Assembly (NCBI GenBank): GCA_947483095.1
Contig: CANKLD010000016.1
Span: 1 to 19,360, forward strand
Direction: 5' to 3'
DNA length: 19,360 bases
From: Bacteroidota bacterium
Lineage (GTDB): Bacteria; Bacteroidota; Bacteroidia; Flavobacteriales; Flavobacteriaceae
Positions within the stretch are counted from its first letter, which is position 1. Each line of letters opens with the position of its first letter. The translations under genes and the position numbers were made by a program. A model generated the notes under the pieces. It did no database searches, was not told where the DNA came from, and was given only the letters and a program-made list of their open reading frames with translations. Of this stretch, positions 7,395 through 14,189 are shown one piece after another.

Positions 7395-8672
7395 TTATAT
7401 TTCAGAGATTTCAAAGCCTAATTTTTTTAAATCATTCCAAAAATCGGGATAGGATTTAGAAACTACCTCTGCATTTTCTATGTTAATATTTGTTTTCAAT
7501 GCCAAAGGAGCAAAAGCCATTGCCATTCGGTGGTCATTATAGGTGGCGATGGTTTCGTTCGAAATAATATTTGTTGAAGGTGCTAATGTCAAACTTTCGT
7601 TTGTAACTGAAATTAAAGCCCCAAGTTTTGAAAGTTCTGTTTTCAAGGCTTCCAAGCGGTCGGTTTCTTTAATTTTTAGGGTATGTAATCCTGTCAAATG
7701 ACATCCAATTCCTAAACCAAGGCAAGTTACCACAATGGTTTGCGCAATATCGGGCGTATTATTTAAATCAAGGTTTAAAGTTTGCTTCGCCTGTTCGCTA
7801 TCGCTCGGGTCAAGTTCGAAATGGGGTTGTTTTACCAATGTCATTTTATTTCCATCGAAATGGGTTTCAACGCCCATTTTTCTGTATATTTCCACTAATG
7901 CAGAATCGCCTTGCAAGCTATTTTGCTTGTAACTTGAAAGCGTTATTTGTGAACCAACCTCTGAAAGTGAAATTATGGAATAGAAATAAGATGCGGAACT
8001 CCAATCGGATTCTACTGTTTGTGTTTTAGGTATTGGGTATTGGGTATTGGGTTTAACAACAATAATATTTCCAATAAATGCCGTTTCAACGCCAATTTCT
8101 TGAAGTAAATTCAAGGTCATTTTGATATATGGAATGGAAGTAATTTCACCTATTAATGTCAATTCCAATCCGTTTTGAAGTTTTGACGCTATTAATAAAA
8201 GTGCAGAAATATATTGGCTGCTTACATTTGCTGGAAGCGAAACTTTATTGTTTGTGAGTTTTTGACCTGTAATTTTTATCGGCGGAAAGCCATCGTTTTC
8301 AACATAATCTATTTTGGCACCAAGTTGTTGTAGTGCTTCAACCAAAATTTTAATTGGCCGTTCTTTCATTCTTGAAGAACCTGTTAAGGTCACAATTCTA
8401 TTTTCTTGTGATGCAAAATAGGCGGTTAAAAACCGCATTGCTGTTCCTGCGTGGTGAATGTCTATTATTTGGTTAGCGTTTGTTGGTTGTTGGTTGTTGG
8501 TTGATAAAGCAGAACTCATTACCTCTGAATCATCAGAATTAGAAGTGTTTTCTAAAGCAATATTTGGATACAATGCTTTTAACAACAACAACCGATTGGT
8601 TTCCGATTTGGAACCCGTTATTTTAATTTCAGCGTTAAGATGTAATACTTTTGATTTCAGTAGTAAATTCAT
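7395..8672 (-). CDS. aroA: 3-phosphoshikimate 1-carboxyvinyltransferase (EPSP synthase)
   Basis: Sixth step of the shikimate pathway: joins PEP to shikimate-3-phosphate. The 425-residue protein shows GSKSETNRLLLLKAL (20-34) for substrate binding, AGTAMRFLTAYF (75-86) for PEP binding, RMKERPI (101-107), SSQYISALLL (151-160), TPDIAQT (306-312), KETDRLEALK (335-344) and YNDHRMAMAFAPLAL (378-392). Three segments look inserted and repeat-derived: about 57-68 (Asn/Gln/Thr-rich), 207-219 (PNTQYPIPKTQT) and possibly 288-297 (DPSDSEQAKQ). They fall between conserved blocks, so activity is probably kept. The start is 9 bases after the MazG-like gene, indicating one operon with dtd and mazG. Confidence 0.96.
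   Translation of the reverse strand: MNLLLKSKVLHLNAEIKITGSKSETNRLLLLKALYPNIALENTSNSDDSEVMSSALSTNNQQPTNANQIIDIHHAGTAMRFLTAYFASQENRIVTLTGSSRMKERPIKILVEALQQLGAKIDYVENDGFPPIKITGQKLTNNKVSLPANVSSQYISALLLIASKLQNGLELTLIGEITSIPYIKMTLNLLQEIGVETAFIGNIIVVKPNTQYPIPKTQTVESDWSSASYFYSIISLSEVGSQITLSSYKQNSLQGDSALVEIYRKMGVETHFDGNKMTLVKQPHFELDPSDSEQAKQTLNLDLNNTPDIAQTIVVTCLGLGIGCHLTGLHTLKIKETDRLEALKTELSKLGALISVTNESLTLAPSTNIISNETIATYNDHRMAMAFAPLALKTNINIENAEVVSKSYPDFWNDLKKLGFEISEI
7781..7811. repeat. Possible in-frame repeat insert in aroA (third)
   Basis: The stretch is more GC-rich than its surroundings, with CTTCGCCTGTTCGCTATCGC on the + strand, and encodes DPSDSEQAKQ just before the conserved LNNTPDIAQT block. 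It resembles a recurrent Bacteroidota intergenic sequence as I remember it, but no second copy lies in this window. Confidence 0.3.
8022..8055. repeat. TATTGGG heptamer repeat inside aroA
   Basis: Three tandem TATTGGG units preceded by TTTTAGG (+ strand) encode PNTQYPIPKTQ in frame on the minus strand. It resembles the TTTTGGG/AATACCC repeat between metH and metF (17353-17421), with the same TTTTAGG border, so both are probably members of one dispersed repeat. Confidence 0.6.
8470..8503. repeat. TTGTTGG heptamer repeat inside aroA
   Basis: GTTGGTTGTTGGTTGTTGG, close to three TTGTTGG units, encodes the Asn/Gln/Pro/Thr-rich stretch STNNQQPTNANQ between conserved EPSP synthase blocks. A degenerate similar stretch encodes [10 protein letters not shown] in metH (about 18028-18058). 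Confidence 0.5.
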
Positions 8673-8681
8673 ATTTTATTA

Positions 8682-9008
8682 TTAAAGAAGTTTCTCATTA
8701 TTATGATGTCTGTCTTTATCACGAATTGATTTCAAATCCATTTTCTTATCAAAGGCGACTTGCAAATCGATTCCTGTTTGATTGGCGAGACATAAAACCA
8801 CAAAAACTACATCGGCAAGTTCTTCGCCAAGGTCTTTATTTTTGTCTGATTCTTTCTCGGATTGTTCGCCATAACGACGGGCAATAATCCGGGCAACTTC
8901 CCCAACTTCTTCCGTAAGTTGCGCCATATTTGTTAGCTCGTTAAAGTAACGAACGCCGTGTTCTTTTATCCAATTATCAACTTCGAGTTGGGAGTCTTTT
9001 AGGTTCAT
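8682..9008 (-). CDS. MazG-like nucleotide pyrophosphohydrolase
   Basis: Small all-alpha NTP pyrophosphohydrolase of 108 residues, a single MazG domain. Such enzymes hydrolyse (d)NTPs, often non-canonical ones, to NMP and pyrophosphate. The metal-binding acidic pairs are visible: EEVGE (33-37) and EELAD (62-66), each on a helix. The length fits single-domain MazG/iMazG proteins rather than double-domain MazG. Its ATG overlaps the dtd stop codon in an ATGA arrangement (9005-9008), implying translational coupling, and aroA follows 9 bases after its stop. Substrate cannot be told from sequence alone; a dCTPase-like or house-cleaning role is possible. Confidence 0.9.
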   Translation of the reverse strand: MNLKDSQLEVDNWIKEHGVRYFNELTNMAQLTEEVGEVARIIARRYGEQSEKESDKNKDLGEELADVVFVVLCLANQTGIDLQVAFDKKMDLKSIRDKDRHHNNEKLL

Positions 9009-9493
9009 GGGTTTTTATTTTTACTGTCAATAATTATCGTTACCGGCCCATCATTTACGAGAGCTACTTTCATATCGGCTCCAAATTTTCCTGTTTGGAT
9101 TTTTTTACCCAATTCCAACTCCATTTGTTGAACAAAATTCTCATATAATGGAATGGCAATTTCGGGTTTCGATGCTTTAATATACGACGGTCGATTTCCT
9201 TTTTTAGTATTGGCATGCAATGTAAATTGGCTCACTACAATAACATCGCCTTGAATATCTTTCACAGATAAATTCATCACATCATTTTTCACTCCCTCTC
9301 CTTCGGGGAGGGCTGGGGTGGGGCTAGCAAAAACCCGAAGGTTTACAATTTTTTGGCTAAGCCAATGAATGTCTTCATGTGTGTCTGCATCTTCAATTCC
9401 AACTAATATTAAAAGTCCGTTGTCTATTTGGGCTACTATTTTTTCTGAAATAGTTACCGATGCCGAAGAAACTCTTTGTAAAACTGCTTTCAT
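9005..9493 (-). CDS. dtd: D-aminoacyl-tRNA deacylase
   Basis: DTD removes D-amino acids (and Gly mischarged on tRNA-Ala) from tRNA. Recognisable parts are MKAVLQRVSSASVTI at the N-terminus, the catalytic-pocket SQFTLHANTKKGNRPSY (88-104) and NDGPVT (147-152), which holds the Gly-cisPro chirality-checking motif. At 162 residues it is about 12 longer than the usual near-150. The excess is an insert at residues 56-68 (ASPTPALPEGEGV) between the conserved LRVF and MNLSV segments, encoded exactly by the palindromic repeat at 9292-9328. The insert falls in a surface loop, so function is probably kept. The gene shares an ATGA overlap with the downstream mazG-like gene. Confidence 0.96.
   Translation of the reverse strand: MKAVLQRVSSASVTISEKIVAQIDNGLLILVGIEDADTHEDIHWLSQKIVNLRVFASPTPALPEGEGVKNDVMNLSVKDIQGDVIVVSQFTLHANTKKGNRPSYIKASKPEIAIPLYENFVQQMELELGKKIQTGKFGADMKVALVNDGPVTIIIDSKNKNP
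9292..9328. repeat. 37-bp GC-rich palindromic repeat inside dtd
   Basis: CCCTCTCC (9294-9301) and GGGGAGGG (9305-9312) make an 8-bp hairpin (one G-U) with a TTC loop, followed by CTGGGGTGGGGCTAGC. The reverse complement matches 14040-14076 at 35 of 37 positions. It encodes residues 56-68 of DTD and accounts for the length excess of that protein. Confidence 0.85.
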
Positions 9494-9511
9494 ATTAATT
9501 GATTTGTATTA

Positions 9512-9545
9512 TTTTGAGATTCTTCCTTCGTCAGAATGACAAAAA
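9512..9545. repeat. Dispersed repeat of the GATTCTTCCTTCGTCAGAATG type
   Basis: TGAGATTCTTCCTTCGTCAG followed by AATGACAAAAA is a recurrent Bacteroidota intergenic sequence that I recognise. Its ends are partly self-complementary (GATTCT and AGAAT). It sits in the rsgA-dtd spacer just upstream of dtd. Confidence 0.55.
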
Positions 9546-9567
9546 TTTCAAAATTATTATTTTTGAA

Positions 9568-9592
9568 ATAACTTATAATTCATAACTCATAA
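9568..9592. repeat. Dispersed 25-bp repeat, second copy, downstream of rsgA
   Basis: The reverse complement matches 7081-7105 at 24 of 25 positions. It ends 5 bases short of the rsgA stop codon. A TAATTTTG sequence on the minus strand (9549-9556 on +) could serve as a weak dtd promoter box. Confidence 0.6.
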
Positions 9593-9596
9593 TTAA

Positions 9597-10577
9597 TTAC
9601 TTATTCCTCGTTTCGTCGCTGGCAATTCTGTCTTCATTATAAATATCCGTTCGGAAATTTTCATCATCGCCTTCCAGAATTTTAAGGTAGCTTTTATAGC
9701 GAGACCATGAGATTTTATCCGCTTCGAGTGCTTTTTTTATTGCACAATGGGGTTCTTCTTTGTGCAAACAGTTGTTGAATTTACATTGGTCTTTTAGCTT
9801 GAAAAACTCTGGAAAATAACCGCTAATTTCTTCTTTTTCCATATCTACAATCCCAAAACCTTTAATTCCAGGGGTGTCGATAATTCTTGCGTCAAAACTC
9901 AAATCATACATTTCTGCAAATGTAGTGGTGTGTTGCCCTTGCATACTTTGTTCAGAAATGACCTTTGTTTTTAAATGTAAATTAGGCTCCATGGCATTTA
10001 CCAATGTTGATTTCCCAACACCAGAATGTCCCGAAAACATACTTACTTTTCCAATCATAAGTTCTTTTAACGCTTCAATTCCTTTCATTTCTGTAGAGGA
10101 AACTCGCAAACATTGATACCCAATTTCTTGGTAAATATGCTGCATATACAATTGTTCTTCTAATGTAGCTTCGTCAAAAGTATCTATTTTATTAAAAACC
10201 AAAACCGTTTCAATTCCATAGGCTTCAGCGGTTACCAAAAAACGATCAATGAAATTAGTCGTTGTTGGTGGATTATTTATAGTAATTAATAGAAATACTC
10301 TATCAATATTGGAGGCAATAATGTGCATTTGATGAGATAAATTCACCGATTTCCGAACAATATAATTTTTTCTGTCGTGAATAGTATGAATTGTCCCAGT
10401 TACTGTATCGGAAGTTTCTTCAAGTTCATAATCTACCCAATCGCCAACTGCTATTGGGTTGGTGCTTTTAATTCCTTTGATTCGGAATTTCCCTTTCATA
10501 CGGCATTCTATAAAATCACTTTGTGCGGATTTTACAGTGTACCAACTTCCAGTAGATTTATAAACGAGTCCTGTCAT
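9597..10577 (-). CDS. rsgA: Ribosome small subunit-dependent GTPase RsgA
   Basis: Circularly permuted GTPase that helps late maturation of the 30S subunit. The 326 residues run as an N-terminal OB-fold (about 1-75), then GTPase motifs in permuted order: G4 NKID (129-132), G1 GHSGVGKST (183-191), the GQHTTT element (214-219) and G3 DTPG (234-237). A C-terminal zinc-binding knuckle follows (C265, C270, H272, C278). The start Met-Thr-Gly fits the family. A TATCTTTG promoter box ends only four bases before the ATG, which suggests a leaderless or nearly leaderless mRNA. dtd lies 103 bases downstream in the same direction. Confidence 0.97.
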   Translation of the reverse strand: MTGLVYKSTGSWYTVKSAQSDFIECRMKGKFRIKGIKSTNPIAVGDWVDYELEETSDTVTGTIHTIHDRKNYIVRKSVNLSHQMHIIASNIDRVFLLITINNPPTTTNFIDRFLVTAEAYGIETVLVFNKIDTFDEATLEEQLYMQHIYQEIGYQCLRVSSTEMKGIEALKELMIGKVSMFSGHSGVGKSTLVNAMEPNLHLKTKVISEQSMQGQHTTTFAEMYDLSFDARIIDTPGIKGFGIVDMEKEEISGYFPEFFKLKDQCKFNNCLHKEEPHCAIKKALEADKISWSRYKSYLKILEGDDENFRTDIYNEDRIASDETRNK

Positions 10578-10581
10578 TTGG

Positions 10582-10589
10582 CAAAGATA
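10582..10589 (-). promoter_or_regulatory. TAnnTTTG promoter box directly before rsgA
   Basis: TATCTTTG on the minus strand is an exact TAnnTTTG match, and only CCAA separates it from the rsgA ATG. The expected start point falls at or next to the start codon. No clear TTG -33 partner is visible. Confidence 0.5.
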
Positions 10590-10622
10590 AAGTTTATTCG
10601 GAGAATCATTTATTATTTTTTA

Positions 10623-10662
10623 AAAGTAAAGACCAACTAAATTAATAATTGGTCTTTACTTT
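10623..10662. terminator. 14-bp perfect hairpin upstream of rsgA, probable terminator
   Basis: AAAGTAAAGACCAA (10623-10636) pairs exactly with TTGGTCTTTACTTT (10649-10662) around a 12-base AT loop. Both strands end in a T-rich arm (CTTTACTTTT), though not a pure T-run. It lies beyond the MITE-like element at the far end of the DAHP synthase transcript and before the rsgA promoter, so it may end the aromatic operon. Confidence 0.5.
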
Positions 10663-10668
10663 ATTGTT

Positions 10669-10885
10669 AATCATTATTGTTAGACAAAAAACCATATAAA
10701 ATAATGTAACCCCAAATAGTATTGTCCCTTCGGGACAATTAAAAGGAAACTCATCTTATTATTCTACCAACATTTAACTTCTAACGGAGTATGTCTCGTA
10801 GAGATTATATGTTGGTAAATTGATAGTTACAAAATTGATTTTTGTCCTGAAGGGACTATACCTTTTTTATCGGACAACAATGATT
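10669..10885. mobile_element. 217-bp MITE-like element with imperfect terminal inverted repeats
   Basis: The first 25 bases (10669-10693) match the reverse complement of the last 25 (10861-10885) at 19 positions, 19 of the outermost 23. Inside are nested hairpins: TTGTCCC-TTC-GGGACAA (10723-10739) and the pair ACCAACAT ... ATGTTGGT (10767-10774 and 10809-10816), plus GTCCTGAAGGGAC (10843-10855), an imperfect partner of the first hairpin. No protein is encoded. The 'TGTCCC..GGGACA' and 'CTACCAACAT' blocks resemble dispersed Bacteroidota repeats as I remember them. No clear target duplication is visible. Confidence 0.6.
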
Positions 10886-10904
10886 ATTTATGAAATAGAA
10901 AATT

Positions 10905-11987
10905 CTAATTATTCATTATTTTTTCTTGATGACCTATACTTTCTTGGTGAATTGCTTTAAACAATCTTAAGATAAATTCTTCGGTTAACCCTTTTTCTTC
11001 TCCATCAAGCACCATTTTTCCTAAGATTTCATTCCACCTTTTATTTTGTAAAACAGCAACATTTTTGGATTTTTTTAATGCTCCAATTTTTTCAGCTACT
11101 TTCATTCTATTTCCCAATATTTCTAATAATTTAGCATCTGCAATATCAATATTGGCTCTCAACTTAATCATTTCAGTATTATAATCGTCCTCTTCTGTTG
11201 TAATTTTTCTGATTTTTAAATCGTTAAAAATTTGCTTTAAAGCTGTTGGAGTTACTTGTTGCGCCGCATCGCTCCATGCATTATCTGGATCGATATGTGT
11301 TTCGATAATCAATCCGTCATAGTTCAAATCTAATGCTTGTTGAGACACTTCTAAAATCATATCACGACGTCCTGTAATGTGCGAAGGATCGCAAATTAAA
11401 GGCAAATCTGGGAAACGACTTTGCAATTCAATTGCAATTTGCCATTCTGGAATATTTCTGTATTTCGTTTTTTCATAAGTAGAAAAACCCCTGTGAATTA
11501 CTCCCAATTTTTTGATTCCTGCATTGTATAAACGCTCTACGCCACCAATCCACAAAGCCAAATCAGGATTTACAGGATTTTTTACCAATACAATTTTGTC
11601 TGTATTTTGTAATGCATCCGCAATTTCTTGAACGGCAAACGGATTTACGGTTGTTCTTGCGCCAATCCACAAAACATCAATGTCGTGTTCCAAAGCCAAT
11701 TTTACGTGGGCTGCATTTGCAACCTCCGTCGCCATCAACAATCCCGTTTCTGCCTTTGCTTTTTGCAGCCATTTCAATCCTATTGCACCAACACCTTCAA
11801 ATCCACCTGGACGCGTTCTTGGTTTCCAAATCCCTGCTCTGTAAATACTAACATCCGAATTTTTTAATTCGTGTGCTATTTTCAAAACTTGTTCTTCTGT
11901 TTCAGCGCTGCAAGGACCAGCAATCACTAACGGATGTGTTAAATTAAATTCATGTAACCACGTTCTCATTTCTTTCTTATTCTCCAT
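10905..11987 (-). CDS. Bifunctional DAHP synthase / chorismate mutase
   Basis: Fusion enzyme controlling entry to the shikimate pathway and the branch to prephenate. Residues about 10-255 are a type I-beta DAHP synthase: GPCSAE (24-29), KPRTRPGGFEGVG (55-67), WIGARTTVNPF (107-117), HRGFSTYEKTKYRN (165-178) and CDPSH (199-203). Residues about 265-355 are an all-alpha AroQ-type chorismate mutase with LRANIDIADAKLLEILGNR (276-294). The mutase domain, when it binds prephenate, commonly gives allosteric inhibition of such fusions. The order synthase-then-mutase is the Bacteroidota form. It is last in the pheA-aminotransferase-tyrA cluster, 29 bases after tyrA. Names in use differ (aroF, aroG, aroA(G)), so no symbol is given. 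Confidence 0.96.
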   Translation of the reverse strand: MENKKEMRTWLHEFNLTHPLVIAGPCSAETEEQVLKIAHELKNSDVSIYRAGIWKPRTRPGGFEGVGAIGLKWLQKAKAETGLLMATEVANAAHVKLALEHDIDVLWIGARTTVNPFAVQEIADALQNTDKIVLVKNPVNPDLALWIGGVERLYNAGIKKLGVIHRGFSTYEKTKYRNIPEWQIAIELQSRFPDLPLICDPSHITGRRDMILEVSQQALDLNYDGLIIETHIDPDNAWSDAAQQVTPTALKQIFNDLKIRKITTEEDDYNTEMIKLRANIDIADAKLLEILGNRMKVAEKIGALKKSKNVAVLQNKRWNEILGKMVLDGEEKGLTEEFILRLFKAIHQESIGHQEKIMNN

Positions 11988-12016
11988 TTTTAATTTGTTT
12001 TTACTTATTATATTAT

Positions 12017-12874
12017 TTATTTTTGGTTATTAAAATTATTCAAAATCTCTTTTATTTTATTCACGCTTTGCATTTCATCATAAACGGCATCATAATTATC
12101 GCTTTCTAATAATTCTTTAAATTTCGATAAATTTGAAATGTATTCTCCCAATGTTTTTACGACATGCTTTTTATTCTGTTTGAATATTGGCGTCCACATT
12201 GCGGGTGAACTTTTGGCTAATCGAACCGTACTTTCAAATCCACTTCCCGCCATATCAAAAATATCTCGCTCGTCTTTCTCCTTTTCAATTACCGTTTTTC
12301 CCAACATAAATGCACTTATATGTGACAAATGAGAAACATACGCGATGTGTTTGTCGTGCGATTTAGCATCCATATATCGAATTCGCATTCCTAATTTGTC
12401 AAATAATTCTAATGCTTTTTGTTGCAATTTAAATGTTGTTTTTTCAACTTCACAAATAATATTTGTTTTACCCTGAAACAATCCTAAAATTGCTGCAGTT
12501 GGTCCTGAAAATTCTGTTCCCGCAATAGGATGTGTAGCCATAAAATTTCTTCTTTTCGAATGATTGGAAATCGCATCACAAATTGGAAACTTTGTAGAAC
12601 CCACATCTAAAACCAATGCATTATCATTGATTACATCTAAAATAGTGGGCAAAATGACTAAAGCGATATCAACAGGCACAGCAAGAATCACAAAATCGGC
12701 TTCAACCAAATCAGGAATTGATGCTTTTTTATCGATAATATTCAAATTCAGAGCGGCATCTAAATAATTTTCATTGGTATCAATTCCAAAAACGGTCACA
12801 TTATCATAGTTTGATTTTATGTCCAATGCCATAGAGCCCCCAATTAATCCAACACCTATTATATATACATTCAT
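12017..12874 (-). CDS. tyrA: Prephenate dehydrogenase
   Basis: Oxidative decarboxylation of prephenate to 4-hydroxyphenylpyruvate, the Tyr branch. The 285-residue protein has an N-terminal Rossmann nucleotide-binding motif GVGLIGGS (7-14), the DVGSTK segment (90-95), the HPIAGTEFSG motif (115-124) of TyrA enzymes, and SHLSHISAF (181-189) lining the active site in the helical domain. The acidic residue after strand beta-2 (FGID, 29-32) favours NAD+ over NADP+. No ACT domain is present. It lies between the aminotransferase and DAHP synthase/mutase genes with gaps of about 30 bases, one transcription unit. Confidence 0.95.
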   Translation of the reverse strand: MNVYIIGVGLIGGSMALDIKSNYDNVTVFGIDTNENYLDAALNLNIIDKKASIPDLVEADFVILAVPVDIALVILPTILDVINDNALVLDVGSTKFPICDAISNHSKRRNFMATHPIAGTEFSGPTAAILGLFQGKTNIICEVEKTTFKLQQKALELFDKLGMRIRYMDAKSHDKHIAYVSHLSHISAFMLGKTVIEKEKDERDIFDMAGSGFESTVRLAKSSPAMWTPIFKQNKKHVVKTLGEYISNLSKFKELLESDNYDAVYDEMQSVNKIKEILNNFNNQK

Positions 12875-12905
12875 TTTTCTACTTAGATTTAACCTTTACT
12901 TCTTA

Positions 12906-14111
12906 CTAAAATCTCAAAATTGCCTCTCGTATTTTTTCCTCTTTCACACAAAGTGAAAATCGAATGTAGCCTTCTCCATTACTGCCAAAAATAGTTCCAG
13001 GGGTAATAAAAATATCTTTCTCATATAATATTTTATCTACAAAATCTTCTGCGGATCCTATTTCCAAGGGTAATTTTGCCCAAACAAATAACCCAACAGC
13101 ATTTTCATCATACGTACAACCTAATTTTTTTGCCAATTCAAATGTTAGATTTCTTCGTTTTTGATAAATTAGATTTTGCGCTTCAAACCATGATTTATCT
13201 AATTTCAGCGCTTCGATTGCTCCTTTTTGGATGCCATAAAACATACCGCTATCCATGTTGCTTTTTACTTTTAGTATAGCATCGATAAATTCCGATTTTC
13301 CAGAAACCATTCCCACTCGCCAACCTGCCATATTGTAGGTTTTGGATAGCGAATTCAATTCTAAAGCCACTTCTTTTGCGCCGTTAACTTGTAAAATTGA
13401 AATTGGATTTCCATTTAACACAAAACTATACGGATTGTCATTAATTACTAAAATCTTATGTTTATTGGCGAAAGCCACTATTTTTTCAAACAAATTCAAA
13501 CTTCCAGTTGCGCCTGTTGGCATGTGCGGATAACTAACCCACAAGATTTTTACTTTGGATAAATCCTGTTGTTCTAATTTTTCAAAATCAGGTTCCCAAT
13601 TATTATTTTCAATTAAATCGTAAAAAATAGGTGTTGCACCTACTAATTTTGTCACAGAAGTATAAGTTGGATACCCTGGATTTGGTATTAAAACGGCATC
13701 ACCTTCATTCAAAAAAGCCAATGAAATGTGCATAATTCCTTCTTTTGAACCCATTAAAGGCAAAATCTCAGAATTAGAATTCAATTGAACTTGGAAGTTG
13801 TTTTGATAAAAATCAGCCATTCCATTTCTCAATTCTGGAAGCCCTTGGTAACTTTGATATTGATGCGCATTTTCATCGGTAACGGCATTTTGAATTGCTT
13901 CAATAACACTTTTAGATGGTGCCATATCGGGACTTCCAATTCCCATATTGATAATTGGTTTTCCTTCAGAGATGAGTTGGCGAACTTCCCTCAATTTTGA
14001 TGAAAAATAATATTCTTCAACTATGGCGATACGGTTTGCAAGCCCTACCCCAGCCCTCCCCGAAGGAGAGGGAGCCGAATAAGAAATCGTGATGTTTTTT
14101 AAATTTTCCAA
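12906..14111 (-). CDS. PLP-dependent aminotransferase of the Phe/Tyr operon
   Basis: Fold-type I class I/II aminotransferase of 401 residues. The PLP lysine is K257 in NSLSKTYNMAGWRVG; D225 (INDNPYSF) would contact the pyridine nitrogen; NPGYPTY (144-150) and YPHMPTG (194-200) are family blocks; the C-terminal substrate-carboxylate Arg lies in YIRFSLC. Operon position suggests transamination of phenylpyruvate and hydroxyphenylpyruvate (or prephenate); exact specificity is not readable. Residues 13-25 (APSPSGRAGVGLA) are encoded by the palindromic repeat at 14040-14076, and the conserved protein appears to begin at about ANRIAIVEEYYFSSKLREV. Alternative start: none obvious between Met1 and the conserved part, so the repeat is either translated or a start lies elsewhere. 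Confidence 0.92.
   Translation of the reverse strand: MENLKNITISYSAPSPSGRAGVGLANRIAIVEEYYFSSKLREVRQLISEGKPIINMGIGSPDMAPSKSVIEAIQNAVTDENAHQYQSYQGLPELRNGMADFYQNNFQVQLNSNSEILPLMGSKEGIMHISLAFLNEGDAVLIPNPGYPTYTSVTKLVGATPIFYDLIENNNWEPDFEKLEQQDLSKVKILWVSYPHMPTGATGSLNLFEKIVAFANKHKILVINDNPYSFVLNGNPISILQVNGAKEVALELNSLSKTYNMAGWRVGMVSGKSEFIDAILKVKSNMDSGMFYGIQKGAIEALKLDKSWFEAQNLIYQKRRNLTFELAKKLGCTYDENAVGLFVWAKLPLEIGSAEDFVDKILYEKDIFITPGTIFGSNGEGYIRFSLCVKEEKIREAILRF
14040..14076. repeat. 37-bp GC-rich palindromic repeat inside the aminotransferase gene
   Basis: Reverse-complement copy of the element in dtd (35 of 37 identical). CCCTCCCC (14054-14061) and GGAGAGGG (14065-14072) form its hairpin around GAA. 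It is read in the opposite orientation from the dtd copy, giving APSPSGRAGVGLA, again without a stop codon. Confidence 0.85.
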
Positions 14112-14157
14112 TTTATTTATTGTTATTTATTCTAAAATATAACTATTTGCTGCTCTA

Positions 14158-14189
14158 CTAATTCCCCTTTAGGGGGCTAGGGGGCTTGG
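14158..14189. repeat. CCCCTTTAGGGG palindromic repeat overlapping the pheA stop codon
   Basis: CCCCTTTAGGGG (14164-14175) is followed by GGCTAGGGGGCTTGG. The element supplies the last residues (KPSPLAP) and the stop codon of the prephenate dehydratase, and fills much of the gap to the aminotransferase gene. It is of a second GC-rich repeat kind that resembles the metH copy at 19151-19186. Confidence 0.65.

Noticed and set aside
14040..14076. Frameshift or mis-start as explanation for the odd aminotransferase N-terminus
   Set aside because: The frame is open through the element from Met1 and the element matches the dtd copy, so insertion explains it better; but translation from a non-ATG start after the element cannot be ruled out.
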